A stretch of DNA of 64,000 nt. Source: Acinetobacter tandoii DSM 14970 = CIP 107469. GTDB lineage: Bacteria > Pseudomonadota > Gammaproteobacteria > Pseudomonadales > Moraxellaceae. The stretch lies in contig NZ_KE007360.1 of the NCBI RefSeq assembly GCF_000400735.1, positions 91,308-155,307 on the forward strand. The letters run 5' to 3'. Position 1 is the first letter of the stretch, and every line of letters begins with the position of its first letter. The position numbers were made by a program, and so were the translations under genes. Below are positions 37,978 to 47,059 of this stretch, piece after piece. The notes beneath the pieces were generated by a model. That model was not told where the DNA came from, ran no database searches, and saw only the letters and a program-made list of their open reading frames with translations.

Positions 37978-38811
37978 TTATTCATTTTTTGAAATAAGTA
38001 AATCTTCGATAATAATTTTTTTCATACGTGTTAGCGTTGAATAGGCTTCGGGATGACTCGCTAAGATTTGTGCAAGGTTTTTTGGAATGACCTGCCAACT
38101 AATACCAAAAACATCTTTGCACCAGCCACACCAACTTTCCGAACCATGTTCGGTAAAATAATTCCAGTAATAATCAATTTCTTGCTGTGTTTTACACGGA
38201 ATCACAAAAGAAACGGATTCATTAAAATCAAAAATATGCTTATGGGGGCTATCTTTTGCTATAAATTTCAGGTGGTTCAAGCTAAAAATGCTATTTTGTA
38301 TTTTTCCTTCAAAGTCACCAGAAGGGTAGCGAAGCAATTGATGGCGCTGAAATTCTGGAAAAATCTTCTGATAGTATTGTAGGGCTTGCGAACACTGGTT
38401 CTGATGCATACCACAAAATAATAAATTGGGAAGAATGTGTTGTTGTGTTTTACCTCCGTTACCTAGTTGTAATTGCCAGGTATAGCCAAATTGATCTTGA
38501 ACCCAACCATAATAAGCGTTCCAAGAATAATGACCGAGATCAATAATGCTTGCACCGCCGAGAATAAGTTTTTGCCATAGCGCGTTAATTTCTTCGCGAC
38601 TATCGCAAATCACTGTAAAAGAGATGGCTGGATTAGGTAAGAAATAGGGACCACCATTTATCCCAATAAAGCATTGATTGGACAAAGATGCTTTTACGAC
38701 TGTCTGATTATGTTCAAGGACTATGCTGTTTGGAAAAACTGAGCAATAGAATTCAAATGCTTCTAACGCTTGATTATCAAACCACAAAGCAGGATAGATC
38801 GTAAGATGCAT
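37978..38811 (-). CDS. Tandem VOC (PhnB-type glyoxalase-fold) protein
   Basis: A 277-aa protein with two consecutive vicinal-oxygen-chelate domains of the PF06983 type. The first runs from LWFDNQALEAFEFYCSVFPNS to GYTWQLQLG, the second from CGMHQNQCSQALQYYQKIFPE to FGISWQVIPKNL. This is the pattern of so-called 3-demethylubiquinone methyltransferase-like proteins, whose real activity is mostly unknown. The strong W-x-V ending in each half is typical. It stands alone, downstream of the flotillin gene and separated by a terminator. Confidence 0.85.
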   Translation of the reverse strand: MHLTIYPALWFDNQALEAFEFYCSVFPNSIVLEHNQTVVKASLSNQCFIGINGGPYFLPNPAISFTVICDSREEINALWQKLILGGASIIDLGHYSWNAYYGWVQDQFGYTWQLQLGNGGKTQQHILPNLLFCGMHQNQCSQALQYYQKIFPEFQRHQLLRYPSGDFEGKIQNSIFSLNHLKFIAKDSPHKHIFDFNESVSFVIPCKTQQEIDYYWNYFTEHGSESWCGWCKDVFGISWQVIPKNLAQILASHPEAYSTLTRMKKIIIEDLLISKNE

Positions 38812-38885
38812 GCATGGTCCTTGTGTTTAGGTCCTATAAGGTTGAATTTTAACTGAGTATGACGTGGCAATATGTAATATTTTGA

Positions 38886-38913
38886 TGAAAAAAGCGCAAC
38901 TTAAGTTGCGCTT
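38886..38913 (-). terminator. Terminator of the flotillin gene
   Basis: A 22-bp perfect palindrome AAGCGCAACTT / AAGTTGCGCTT (38892-38913) with a T-run on the minus strand, 18 nt past the yqiK stop. Confidence 0.9.
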
Positions 38914-38930
38914 AATTTTATAAATGGAAT

Positions 38931-40640
38931 TTATACTTTGCTTTGCGGTTTCAGTTGTTGGGTCAAACCATTGATATCACCACCATGCAGTCCAAGTTCA
39001 CTCATAAGGCTATCGATTAATGGAGCTTGTGAACGATAGCGTAAAGCACTATTCACGACTTGATCGGACAGTGAAGCAGTTGAATGTTCAGGAGTCGATT
39101 CATGACCATGAGGATGTGCAACACTTCCTAAACCATTGACCTGCAAAATTTTAATATCATCAATACCTTCCATTGGTTTAACACTTTCGCGAATAATTTC
39201 AGGTAGATATTTCAGTAAAGCCAGTCGAATTTGCATTTCAACTTGCTCAGACGATAAGGTGTTATTTGCCTCATGCACGGCACGAGTACCTTCAGCATCA
39301 ACCTGATATTGTTTTTCCATAGCTTGTGCCAGTAAAACTTTGGCATCTGCTTCACCTTTGGCGTGTAGGCGGGCTTTTTCAGCTTCAGCTTCCGCAGCAA
39401 TTCGAATTGCTTCCGCTTCGTCCACCGCTGCTTTTTTACCAGCTTCAGCCGCAACAGTAATCGCAATCGCATCTTTTTCAGCAGCTTGTTTTGCTGCAAC
39501 CAATTCAACCGCTTTTTCACGTTCAGCACGTTGCGTTTCACGGACGGTGAGAACTTCTTCTTCTGCTTTAACTGCCTGAGCACGAGCTTGGTCTGCTTGA
39601 GCTTTGGCTTCTGATTCTGCGCGAGACTTTTCAGCAATCGCAATTGCGCGATCTTGCTCTGCCAATTCAATGGTTTTTTTTTGCTCGACCTGAGCTTTTT
39701 GAATAAGTTGAGCTTTCAAAATATTTTCATTTTCTACATCGCGGGCAGAAGCGATACGCTTTAATTCAACTTCACGTTCAGCTGCAATTTGTGCTTCTTC
39801 TGCATCACGTTTTTTAGCTGCTTCTTGTGCTGCAATTTCAGCAAGCTGTTCTGCTCGACGGACTGAAATTTCACGTTCTTGTTGTAATTTGGCGTACTCT
39901 TCTTCACGTAAAATTTGTAAACGTGCTTGCTCAGCTTCTAAGTTTTTAGTTTTAATTGCAAGATCTGCATCTTGTTCAATTACATTGCGTTTTTTACGAC
40001 GGTCTTCAATGGTTTCTGTAAGTTTGGTTAAACCTTCTGCATCGAACGCATTTTGCGGGTTAAAGTATTTAAAACTGGTCTGATCTAAACCAGTTAAAGA
40101 GACTGTTTCAAGCTCTAAACCATTCTTGAATAAATCTTCTGATACGACTTGTTGAACTTTTTGTACAAAATCTACACGCTTTTCATGTAGCTCTTCCATC
40201 GCCATTTCAGCAGCGACTGCGCGCAAAGAGTCAACAAATTTACCTTCAACCAAATTTTTAAGTTCATTGGGTGACATGGTTTTTCGACCAAGGGTTTGAG
40301 CTGCTGTTGCAATAGATTCAGCAGTTGGTTTTACCCGCACATAAAACTCTGCCATTACATCGACACGCATACGATCACGTGTAATGAGGGCTTGTTCTTC
40401 TGCACGAACCACTTCGAGTCGAAGAGTATTCATATTTACTGGAATAATTTCATGCAATACAGGCAGAACGATGGCACCACCATTCAAGATGACCTTCTCG
40501 CCACCAAATCCTGTACGGACAAATGAAATTTCTTTACTTGAACGTTGATATAAACGGGCGACTATAAAGCCAATAACAATAATTGCGACAAAAATAATGC
40601 CTGCAATTAGTAACAAATTGATAAGATTTGAATTTAGCAT
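38931..40640 (-). CDS. yqiK: Flotillin-family inner-membrane protein
   Basis: A 569-aa SPFH protein. It has one N-terminal membrane helix (residues 7-29), a band-7/SPFH domain, and then a very long Ala/Glu/Lys-rich coiled coil (about 220-450), the flotillin hallmark. A C-terminal part ends in a His-rich short stretch (GSVAHPHGHESTPEH). It likely scaffolds membrane microdomains. It sits 24 nt after the OB-fold gene, the same pair as E. coli yqiJ-yqiK. Confidence 0.9.
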   Translation of the reverse strand: MLNSNLINLLLIAGIIFVAIIVIGFIVARLYQRSSKEISFVRTGFGGEKVILNGGAIVLPVLHEIIPVNMNTLRLEVVRAEEQALITRDRMRVDVMAEFYVRVKPTAESIATAAQTLGRKTMSPNELKNLVEGKFVDSLRAVAAEMAMEELHEKRVDFVQKVQQVVSEDLFKNGLELETVSLTGLDQTSFKYFNPQNAFDAEGLTKLTETIEDRRKKRNVIEQDADLAIKTKNLEAEQARLQILREEEYAKLQQEREISVRRAEQLAEIAAQEAAKKRDAEEAQIAAEREVELKRIASARDVENENILKAQLIQKAQVEQKKTIELAEQDRAIAIAEKSRAESEAKAQADQARAQAVKAEEEVLTVRETQRAEREKAVELVAAKQAAEKDAIAITVAAEAGKKAAVDEAEAIRIAAEAEAEKARLHAKGEADAKVLLAQAMEKQYQVDAEGTRAVHEANNTLSSEQVEMQIRLALLKYLPEIIRESVKPMEGIDDIKILQVNGLGSVAHPHGHESTPEHSTASLSDQVVNSALRYRSQAPLIDSLMSELGLHGGDINGLTQQLKPQSKV

Positions 40641-40664
40641 CGTATACTCAAAATTTAAGTGTTG

Positions 40665-41306
40665 TTAAGTTTCAGAACGTATGGCTTGAAAGCCAATTTT
40701 TGTTTTTTGGGTCAGAACTACTTGTTGACCTTGTTTAAAAGCATCTTCTTGTTCTGGTTCGACCAGAATATAATGAATTTGTCCAAATTGATCTTTGACT
40801 TTGGCTTGAGCAGGGGAATGAGGCTTAGCAATACCAATCACAATGACCGCCGTACGCCCCACCAATTCTTCACTAAATATTGCTGTAGTCTCATCTTGCG
40901 GTAAAATTCTTGAGGTAACTTTTGCGGTGAAACGTACCAATGGCATACACAAAAAGAAACTTGCAGGTGCTAAAAGCCAAGCACTCCAATAGGCTCCTGT
41001 AAATAAGTGAGCAATTGTTTGTAGTAGTAGCCCAAATAAACCAAAAATCGTGAGAAAGATAATAAACCAGATTAATAAAGGCACACGCCCCAGATATAAC
41101 CAGTCCAATACCTGTAATAACCAACTGGCTTCAGTATCTATATCGACTTCAGGTGAAGTGAGATCAGCAGGTAAAAGTTGGTCAAGAATACCTTGAGTAC
41201 CTCCACCCAGTAACAATAACGTTAGCTCAAAAAAGGCAAAGAGAAAGAGAAGGCATATTGAAATGCTAAAAATGAGATTTGACGGGTGCGTCACAAGTTC
41301 CCACAT
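40665..41306 (-). CDS. yqiJ: YqiJ-family membrane protein with OB fold (NfeD-like)
   Basis: A 213-aa protein with three hydrophobic segments (residues 10-35, 75-97 and 100-125). A soluble C-terminal OB-fold domain (ELVGRTAVIVIGIAKPHSPAQAKVKDQFGQ) follows. NfeD/YqiJ proteins accompany SPFH/flotillin partners and are thought to act with them in membrane organisation or stress resistance. It is the first gene of the yqiJK pair; the upstream spacer has a terminator for other transcripts. Confidence 0.88.
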   Translation of the reverse strand: MWELVTHPSNLIFSISICLLFLFAFFELTLLLLGGGTQGILDQLLPADLTSPEVDIDTEASWLLQVLDWLYLGRVPLLIWFIIFLTIFGLFGLLLQTIAHLFTGAYWSAWLLAPASFFLCMPLVRFTAKVTSRILPQDETTAIFSEELVGRTAVIVIGIAKPHSPAQAKVKDQFGQIHYILVEPEQEDAFKQGQQVVLTQKTKIGFQAIRSET

Positions 41307-41412
41307 GATCGAATTCTCTTTTTTTAATGATATTTATAACAAATAAAATACAAATTTATTCTTTAATATATAAGATAGCATCGAAATGAGAATAAGTCTA
41401 AAAAACTTTAGG

Positions 41413-41449
41413 CAAAAAAATACGCAATGATTGGGGTGACCATTGCGTA
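41413..41449 (-). terminator. Intrinsic terminator of an unassigned minus-strand transcript
   Basis: Perfect 9-bp stem TACGCAATG / CATTGCGTA (41421-41429 and 41441-41449) with an 11-nt loop. On the minus strand it is followed directly by seven T. It lies about 190 nt downstream of the trpS terminator and upstream of yqiJ, where no gene is annotated. Confidence 0.75.
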
Positions 41450-41636
41450 GAACAACGAATCTGTTTGCACAGTTCGGTTAAGGAGAAATGTTAACAATTT
41501 AGGATTTCCTAAATCATGGGAGAATGTTAATCGTAATGAGTCTCAAGGTCATGAGCAATCACGTTACTTCATGTTAAATCACGTTAATAATTGGAGAGTC
41601 TTGTGATTGGGGCGATGTTTTTTTATTCTAAAAAAT
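41450..41636 (-). ncRNA. Candidate small RNA between tandem terminators
   Basis: A gene-free stretch bounded by the trpS terminator upstream and another terminator at its 3' end. It contains a direct repeat of AATCACGTTA (plus-strand 41557-41566 and 41577-41586, spaced exactly 20 bp). No clear -35/-10 could be picked out. A double terminator for trpS is the plain alternative. Confidence 0.3.
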
Positions 41637-41660
41637 TAAAGGCCTTATGAAAGACCTTTA
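41630..41660 (-). terminator. Terminator of trpS
   Basis: AAAGGCCTT ATGA AAGACCTTT (one wobble) with a T-rich run on the minus strand, 26 nt after the trpS stop. Confidence 0.78.
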
Positions 41661-41684
41661 ATTTGCGATGTTACTCAAATGTAT

Positions 41685-42698
41685 TTAGAAGTGGAATACA
41701 CCTAAACCTGACTTCACTTCATCCAAAGTTTGTTGTGTAATATCTCGGCATTTATCTGTGCCTGCTTTCAAAATATCCATAATATAATCAGGGTCTTTAG
41801 CAAGTTCGATACGACGTTCACGAATTGGTCCGATTAATTCTTTCAACACACCTTCCAAGCGTTTTTTCACCGTACCATCACCTAAACCACCACGACGATA
41901 GTGTGCTTTTAATTCTTCGACTTCTTCTTTATTCGGATCAAAAGCATCTAAATAAGTGAATACGATATTCCCTTCAACTTGACCTGGATCTTCAATACGC
42001 AGGTGGTTCGGGTCGGTATACATCGCATTTACGGCTTTTTTAATGTCTTTATCGCTGGCATCAAGCACAATCGTATTACCTAAAGATTTTGACATTTTTG
42101 CCTTACCATCAAAGCCAGGTAAACGACTCATATTAGAGAGTAGTGCCTTACATTCTGGTAATAAGTCCTGACCGATTTGACGGTTGATGCGACGAACAAT
42201 CTCGTTGGTTTGTTCAATCATTGGAATTTGGTCTTCACCAACAGGAACAACAGTGGCTTTAAATGCGGTAATGTCAGCAGCTTGAGCGACTGGATAACAT
42301 AGGAAGCCTGCTGGAATATCGCGTTCAAAACCACGCATCTGAATTTCAGATTTAATGGTTGGGTTACGCTCTAAACGTGAAACGGTCACGAAGTTGAGAT
42401 ACAACATCGTAAGTTCATTTAACGCAGGTAAACACGATTGAACACAGATGGTAGTTTTGGTTGGGTCAATACCAACAGCTAAGTAATCTGTTGCAACTTC
42501 AAGGATATTACGACGTACTTTTTCAAAGTTGTCTGCATTATCAGTCAATGCTTGTGCATCAGCCAATAAAAGATGTTGATGATGTGAATCTTGTAGACCC
42601 ACACGTGAACGTAATGAACCAACAAAATGACCTAAGTGAAGTTGCCCAGTCGGACGGTCGCCAGTCAAAATGACTGGACGATTATCTTGATTACTCAT
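41685..42698 (-). CDS. trpS: Tryptophanyl-tRNA synthetase
   Basis: Charges tRNA-Trp. The 337-aa class I synthetase has the HIGH-type motif LHLGH at residues 20-24 (in GDRPTGQLHLGHFVGS) and KMSKS in GKAKMSKSLGNT near residue 207. The start is ATG 42698, preceded by GGAAAAG; an in-frame TTG 12 nt upstream is unlikely. It appears monocistronic with its own terminator. Confidence 0.97.
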   Translation of the reverse strand: MSNQDNRPVILTGDRPTGQLHLGHFVGSLRSRVGLQDSHHQHLLLADAQALTDNADNFEKVRRNILEVATDYLAVGIDPTKTTICVQSCLPALNELTMLYLNFVTVSRLERNPTIKSEIQMRGFERDIPAGFLCYPVAQAADITAFKATVVPVGEDQIPMIEQTNEIVRRINRQIGQDLLPECKALLSNMSRLPGFDGKAKMSKSLGNTIVLDASDKDIKKAVNAMYTDPNHLRIEDPGQVEGNIVFTYLDAFDPNKEEVEELKAHYRRGGLGDGTVKKRLEGVLKELIGPIRERRIELAKDPDYIMDILKAGTDKCRDITQQTLDEVKSGLGVFHF

Positions 42699-42896
42699 TT
42701 TCTTTTCCAAAAAGTAGTGTATTTACTACATCTGCAGTCAATTAATGGGCTACATTGTACGGCATAATTTTTTTTAATGTCAGTCAGAAAAAAATAGAAG
42801 TAGAAAAAAATTAAATCCGAACATAAATCATCAGGTAAATACAGTTTTTTTCTTCAGATCCCATTAAAATAGAGCAAATTTCTTAGGATAAATATA

Positions 42897-43823
42897 ATGG
42901 CAAGTAGCTTATTAATATTATTAGATGATATTGCGACTGTATTAGATGACGTTGCTGTCATGAGCAAAGTGGCTGCCAAGAAAACAGCGGGTGTTTTGGG
43001 GGATGACTTGGCGCTCAATGCGCAACAAGTCAGCGGTTTACGAGCAGAACGCGAATTGCCTGTAGTCTGGAGTGTCGCGAAGGGTTCTTTTGTCAATAAA
43101 CTGATTTTAGTCCCGCTGGCACTGTTAATTAGTGTAGTGGCGCCGTGGCTGATTAATCCTTTATTGATGATTGGTGGTCTATTCTTATGTTATGAAGGTG
43201 TGGAAAAAGTTTTACACAGTTTGCAACATCGAAAGGCGACCAATGAGCAGGAGGCAGAAGAAGAACTTCACACTATTGAAACTGACCTCGTTACTTATGA
43301 GAAAGAGAAAATCAAAGGTGCAGTTCGTACCGACTTTATTTTGTCAGCAGAAATTGTGGTGATTTCTTTGGGTACAGTAGCAACAGCTACGTTTATGAGT
43401 AAATTGACGGTACTCAGCATTATTGCGATTGTAATGACTATTGGGGTATACGGATTTGTCGGATTGATTGTCAAAATTGATGATATTGGGCTGTACCTAA
43501 CTCAACAAAGCTCGAATGCGAAACAGAAAGTAGGACACTTTTTATTGGCTTTTGCACCTAAGCTCATGAAAACATTAACTGTAGTTGGCACAATTGCAAT
43601 GTTCTTGGTGGGCGGAGGGATTATTAATCATGCGGTACCGCTTATCCATCATTTTACAGAAGATACAGTTGATCACTTAGAGTTAATTCCTAACTTTGGC
43701 AGTATTGTCGGTGCATTAACGCCAACTTTAATTAACTTGATGATTGGTGTTACCGCAGGCTTGGCGGTGATTCTTGTACTAACTGTGTTTAAAAAGATTT
43801 GGCCGAACTCAAAACAGGCTTAA
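42897..43823 (+). CDS. DUF808 (YedI-family) membrane protein
   Basis: A 308-aa protein starting [20 protein letters not shown], the DUF808 signature. [21 protein letters not shown] follows, then about five to six hydrophobic segments (for example [33 protein letters not shown] and [11 protein letters not shown]). E. coli YedI is the reference member; its function is unknown. It is followed 39 nt later by ypfJ on the same strand. Confidence 0.87.
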   Translation: MASSLLILLDDIATVLDDVAVMSKVAAKKTAGVLGDDLALNAQQVSGLRAERELPVVWSVAKGSFVNKLILVPLALLISVVAPWLINPLLMIGGLFLCYEGVEKVLHSLQHRKATNEQEAEEELHTIETDLVTYEKEKIKGAVRTDFILSAEIVVISLGTVATATFMSKLTVLSIIAIVMTIGVYGFVGLIVKIDDIGLYLTQQSSNAKQKVGHFLLAFAPKLMKTLTVVGTIAMFLVGGGIINHAVPLIHHFTEDTVDHLELIPNFGSIVGALTPTLINLMIGVTAGLAVILVLTVFKKIWPNSKQA

Positions 43824-43862
43824 GCTTAAAGGGTCTACTTCATAAAAATAAGGAATAAGGCT

Positions 43863-44774
43863 ATGCGTTGGAAAGGTCGTCGTGTCAGTAGCAATATTGA
43901 AGACCGTCGTGGCGGTGGTGCAGGTCGCAAAATGGGTGGCTTCAGTATTCTTGGCTTGGTGGTTGCATTTGTCGCGTGGAAATTTTTTGGAGTAGATCCG
44001 CAGCAAGCGTATCAAGTCACGCAACAAGTGACACAACAAGCTTCGGTCAGTACGGAAACCAAAGGTTTAGATAATCCAACGCCCGAGCAACAAGAAGCCA
44101 TGGATTTTGTTGGAACAGTCTTGGCTGATACCGAAGACACTTGGAATGTGGTGTTTCAACAGCAATTGAATCAGCAATATACCGCACCAAAACTAGTCAT
44201 GTTTACTGGGGCTGTGAATTCAGGTTGTGGTGCGGCACAAGCGGCTATGGGGCCGTTTTATTGTCCAGTCGATCAAAAAGTTTATATTGATACGACTTTC
44301 TTTAAAGATATGCGTCAGCAAATGGGCATTGGTGGTGAACAAAACCAGACTGAATTAACTCGTCAAGATCAAGCTGGGGACTTTGCTCAAGCCTATGTGG
44401 TTGCACATGAGGTTGGACACCATGTGCAGAACCTTTTGGGAATTTCTGATCAGGTTCATAAAGCACGCACGCAGACTTCGAAAGTTGAAGCGAATCAATT
44501 GTCCGTGCGTCAAGAATTACAAGCCGATTGTTTAGCAGGTATTTGGGCCTATCATAACCAGCAGCGCACTCAATTTTTGCAACAGGGTGATATTGAAGAA
44601 GCGATGGATGCTGCGCATAAAATTGGAGATGATTACTTACAGAAGCAATCAACTGGGCAGGTTGTTCCTGACAGCTTCACCCATGGTTCTAGTCAGCAGA
44701 GGATGAAATGGTTTCAAGCAGGTCTTAAATCAGGCAACTTGAAAGACTGCGATACCTTTAAGCAACCGATTTAG
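43863..44774 (+). CDS. ypfJ: YpfJ-family neutral zinc metallopeptidase
   Basis: A 303-aa protein with one N-terminal membrane helix (GGFSILGLVVAFVAWKFFG) after a basic start MRWKGRRVSSNIEDRRGGG. An active-site HEVGH follows at residues 182-186 (VVAHEVGHHVQNLLG). Downstream ligand-region segments include LSVRQELQADCLAGIWA. Members are cell-envelope metallopeptidases of unknown substrate, matching this length. Its good Shine-Dalgarno and short spacing suggest cotranscription with the DUF808 gene. Confidence 0.9.
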   Translation: MRWKGRRVSSNIEDRRGGGAGRKMGGFSILGLVVAFVAWKFFGVDPQQAYQVTQQVTQQASVSTETKGLDNPTPEQQEAMDFVGTVLADTEDTWNVVFQQQLNQQYTAPKLVMFTGAVNSGCGAAQAAMGPFYCPVDQKVYIDTTFFKDMRQQMGIGGEQNQTELTRQDQAGDFAQAYVVAHEVGHHVQNLLGISDQVHKARTQTSKVEANQLSVRQELQADCLAGIWAYHNQQRTQFLQQGDIEEAMDAAHKIGDDYLQKQSTGQVVPDSFTHGSSQQRMKWFQAGLKSGNLKDCDTFKQPI

Positions 44775-44790
44775 TCTTTAAGCGAATACA

Positions 44791-44823
44791 AAAGGCGTAA
44801 TTAAAATTGCGCCTTTTTTTATA
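44791..44823 (+). terminator. Terminator after ypfJ
   Basis: AAAGGCGTAATT / AATTGCGCCTTT (one wobble) followed by a T-run. Confidence 0.88.
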
Positions 44824-45121
44824 CCATAAGGTTGTATTGAGCATGCATTGTATTCAAAGCATTTTAGATCTTATGACTGACTTAAATATTGATGTTTAAG
44901 TTTGGTTAGAGATGATATAGCGAGAAGGTTAAAGCATTGCACACATGTGAAGTTTAAATGTCGTATTTACAGCAGTAGTTCGATGTTTGTATTGATGTTC
45001 TGACTTTGTTATTTCAGTAAATAAGCAGGATATTGTGAAATATGCGTTAAAGAATTACACGTGGAAATAGGAAATTCAAAGGTATTAATTTAAGAAAAAA
45101 CCACATCTAATAGGTTGATTT

Positions 45122-45161
45122 CAATACCTTAAAGGTATTGCTTTTGATGAGAATCATCATC
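45122..45161. promoter_or_regulatory. Palindrome plus Fur-like box upstream of dcaP
   Basis: CAATACCTT-A-AAGGTATTG is a perfect dyad at 45122-45140. It is immediately followed by TTTGATGAGAATCATCATC (45143-45161), which matches the classical 19-bp Fur consensus at 14 positions and is itself dyad-symmetric at its core. Lying about 270-300 nt before the porin start, they may be operators; this is not proved. Confidence 0.4.
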
Positions 45162-45307
45162 TTATTTAAACGTTACTTTTAAAATAATGAATTATGATTC
45201 ACTATTTATGAATAATAATTCGATACTTATATCGAAAAGACAAAGACTTAGTCTTAATTTTGTTGCAAACGGAATGGTAATTTATATAAAAAACAAAAAA
45301 ATAGTCT

Positions 45308-45336
45308 TCGACTAAAGCATATATAGTCGATATAAC
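45308..45336 (+). promoter_or_regulatory. Candidate dcaP promoter overlapping a dyad
   Basis: A 7-bp inverted repeat TCGACTA (45308-45314) / TAGTCGA (45324-45330) abuts a -10-like TATAAC (45331-45336) and overlaps its -35 position (TCGACT, 17 bp away). More TAGTC copies occur at 45249-45253 and 45302-45306, together making further small palindromes. Confidence 0.4.
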
Positions 45337-45420
45337 ACTTATCTGTCACATTTTGGCTCAAGAAATGTTCAGTGGAATGAACAAACAATAATTTAAACTG
45401 TGATGGATAGGGAATTTAGG

Positions 45421-46755
45421 ATGACGACTCAAAAGATATCTGTACGTTTAAAAACGTTAGTATTAGCGATGGGTGTGGTTGCAGCAGGAACTGTACAGGC
45501 AGATACCAATACGGAAGTTGAACAATTACGTAAAGAAGTTCAAGAGTTGCGAGGCATGTTAGAGCAATATGCACAGCAGCAAAAGCAAATGAACACACAG
45601 CAGCAGAATTATCAGGTTCAGGCAACTGCTCAACCTGCACCTGCAAAACCAGTAGCAGAAAAAAAAGGCTTAGGGATTACAGTAGGTGGGGCTGAAGTTA
45701 ATTTCTATGGCAATGTTCGCGCAGATGCAACTTATCAAATTGATGGTGGCCCAAGCAGAGCGCATCCATATAACCAAATTAATAAAGCTGCTTTAGAAGG
45801 GACAACAGGCAATAGCGATATTTTCAAATCGACTTTGGCTGCAACACGTTTAGGTTTTGACTTTAAGACGCCAACTCAAGCGGGGGATGTTGCTGGTAAA
45901 GTCGAAGTCGACTTTTTGGGTAGCAATGATACTTTACGTATCCGTCATGCATACTTAACTTATGCTAACTGGCTCATTGGTCAAACATGGTCAAACTTTG
46001 CTGTGCCTGATTATATGCCAGAAACGATTGATGCTTTAGGCTATGTGGGTGGTGCTGTTAAGCGTACGCCACAAGTACGTTATACCAGTACTTTTAGTCC
46101 AGAAACCAACTTGATCTTTGCATTGGAAGATTCTAAATATAGCGATAATTCGGGTACTACTTTAGGTTCAGATCCAGATAACCAAATGCGAATTCCAGCA
46201 CTCACAGCACGTTTGAATCATAAATTTGCCAACAATGCTGGTATTATTTCAGCACGTACTATGGTAGCAGACAAGCAAACTTCTGATGATGAAAAAGTGG
46301 CTTGGGGCGTAGGCTTAGGAACAAAATATAATGTAACGCCAAGTACAACCTTAAAAGCTGATTACTACCATGTCAAAGGGGATAGTAGTTTTGTCTCTTG
46401 GTCGAACCCTGGTTATTCAATTGAAAAACCTGGTGGGAATATTCAACAAAGTGAATTTGATTCAATTACGGTCGGTATTACTCAGCAGTTTAATCCAAAG
46501 TGGCGTGGCACGTTGGGTTATGGTTATATGACTCATGATGAGGACTTGGATTATATTAATGCCTCAGCGAACCCTGCTGCATTAAACAAAGACTTATGGC
46601 AAGCTTGGGCGAATGTATTTTATAGCCCAATCAAACCAGTGAGTTTAGGTCTTGAATATACCTACGGTGAACGTGAAACATTCTCTACACCAACCTTAAC
46701 TAGTAAAACAGGTGAAGAAAACCGTGTAAACGTGGTTGCACTGTATAATTTCTAA
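45421..46755 (+). CDS. dcaP: DcaP-family trimeric outer-membrane porin
   Basis: A 444-aa exported protein. A signal peptide ends at TVQADTN. An N-terminal coiled coil follows (VEQLRKEVQELRGMLEQYAQQQKQ), then a Gln/Ala/Pro linker, then a 16-strand-type beta-barrel beginning GLGITVGGAEVNFYGNVRADA and ending VNVVALYNF with a C-terminal Phe. This is the DcaP pattern of Acinetobacter, channels for dicarboxylates and similar solutes. ATG 45421 has AGGGA 7 nt upstream and gives the right signal. It is monocistronic: a 600-nt regulatory spacer before it and a terminator after. Confidence 0.93.
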   Translation: MTTQKISVRLKTLVLAMGVVAAGTVQADTNTEVEQLRKEVQELRGMLEQYAQQQKQMNTQQQNYQVQATAQPAPAKPVAEKKGLGITVGGAEVNFYGNVRADATYQIDGGPSRAHPYNQINKAALEGTTGNSDIFKSTLAATRLGFDFKTPTQAGDVAGKVEVDFLGSNDTLRIRHAYLTYANWLIGQTWSNFAVPDYMPETIDALGYVGGAVKRTPQVRYTSTFSPETNLIFALEDSKYSDNSGTTLGSDPDNQMRIPALTARLNHKFANNAGIISARTMVADKQTSDDEKVAWGVGLGTKYNVTPSTTLKADYYHVKGDSSFVSWSNPGYSIEKPGGNIQQSEFDSITVGITQQFNPKWRGTLGYGYMTHDEDLDYINASANPAALNKDLWQAWANVFYSPIKPVSLGLEYTYGERETFSTPTLTSKTGEENRVNVVALYNF

Positions 46756-46769
46756 ATATTCTGTTCAAA

Positions 46770-46800
46770 CAAAAAAAGAGGCTTATGCCTCTTTTTTTGT
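46770..46800 (+). terminator. Terminator after dcaP
   Basis: AAAAAAAGAGGC TTAT GCCTCTTTTTTT. The following 260 nt before the next gene hold nothing I can recognise. Confidence 0.9.
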
Positions 46801-47059
46801 TTATTTAAACAACTACTTAACCTAAAACAAAAGGTACAAAAAGATAATTCCTGAACAGAAAGTAGATTAAATTAGAAACACTTAAAGTAGAGTTTAAAAA
46901 AAATAATAAGATTTTTAGTAAAAATTAAGCATAATGTTGCGCTTTCGTTTTTGATAGATATTGATTAAAAAATTGATATTGTCGTATAGCTCTATTTGTG
47001 TTTACCCAATGTAAATAGATTTATCACTTGCAAATTACCAAACGAACAAGGAGCTTAGA

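Noticed and set aside
39212..39670. 152-codon ORF inside yqiK on the same strand
   Set aside because: It is another reading of the repetitive Ala/Glu coiled-coil coding region, giving a Lys/Gln/Leu-rich chain; the flotillin frame is far better supported.
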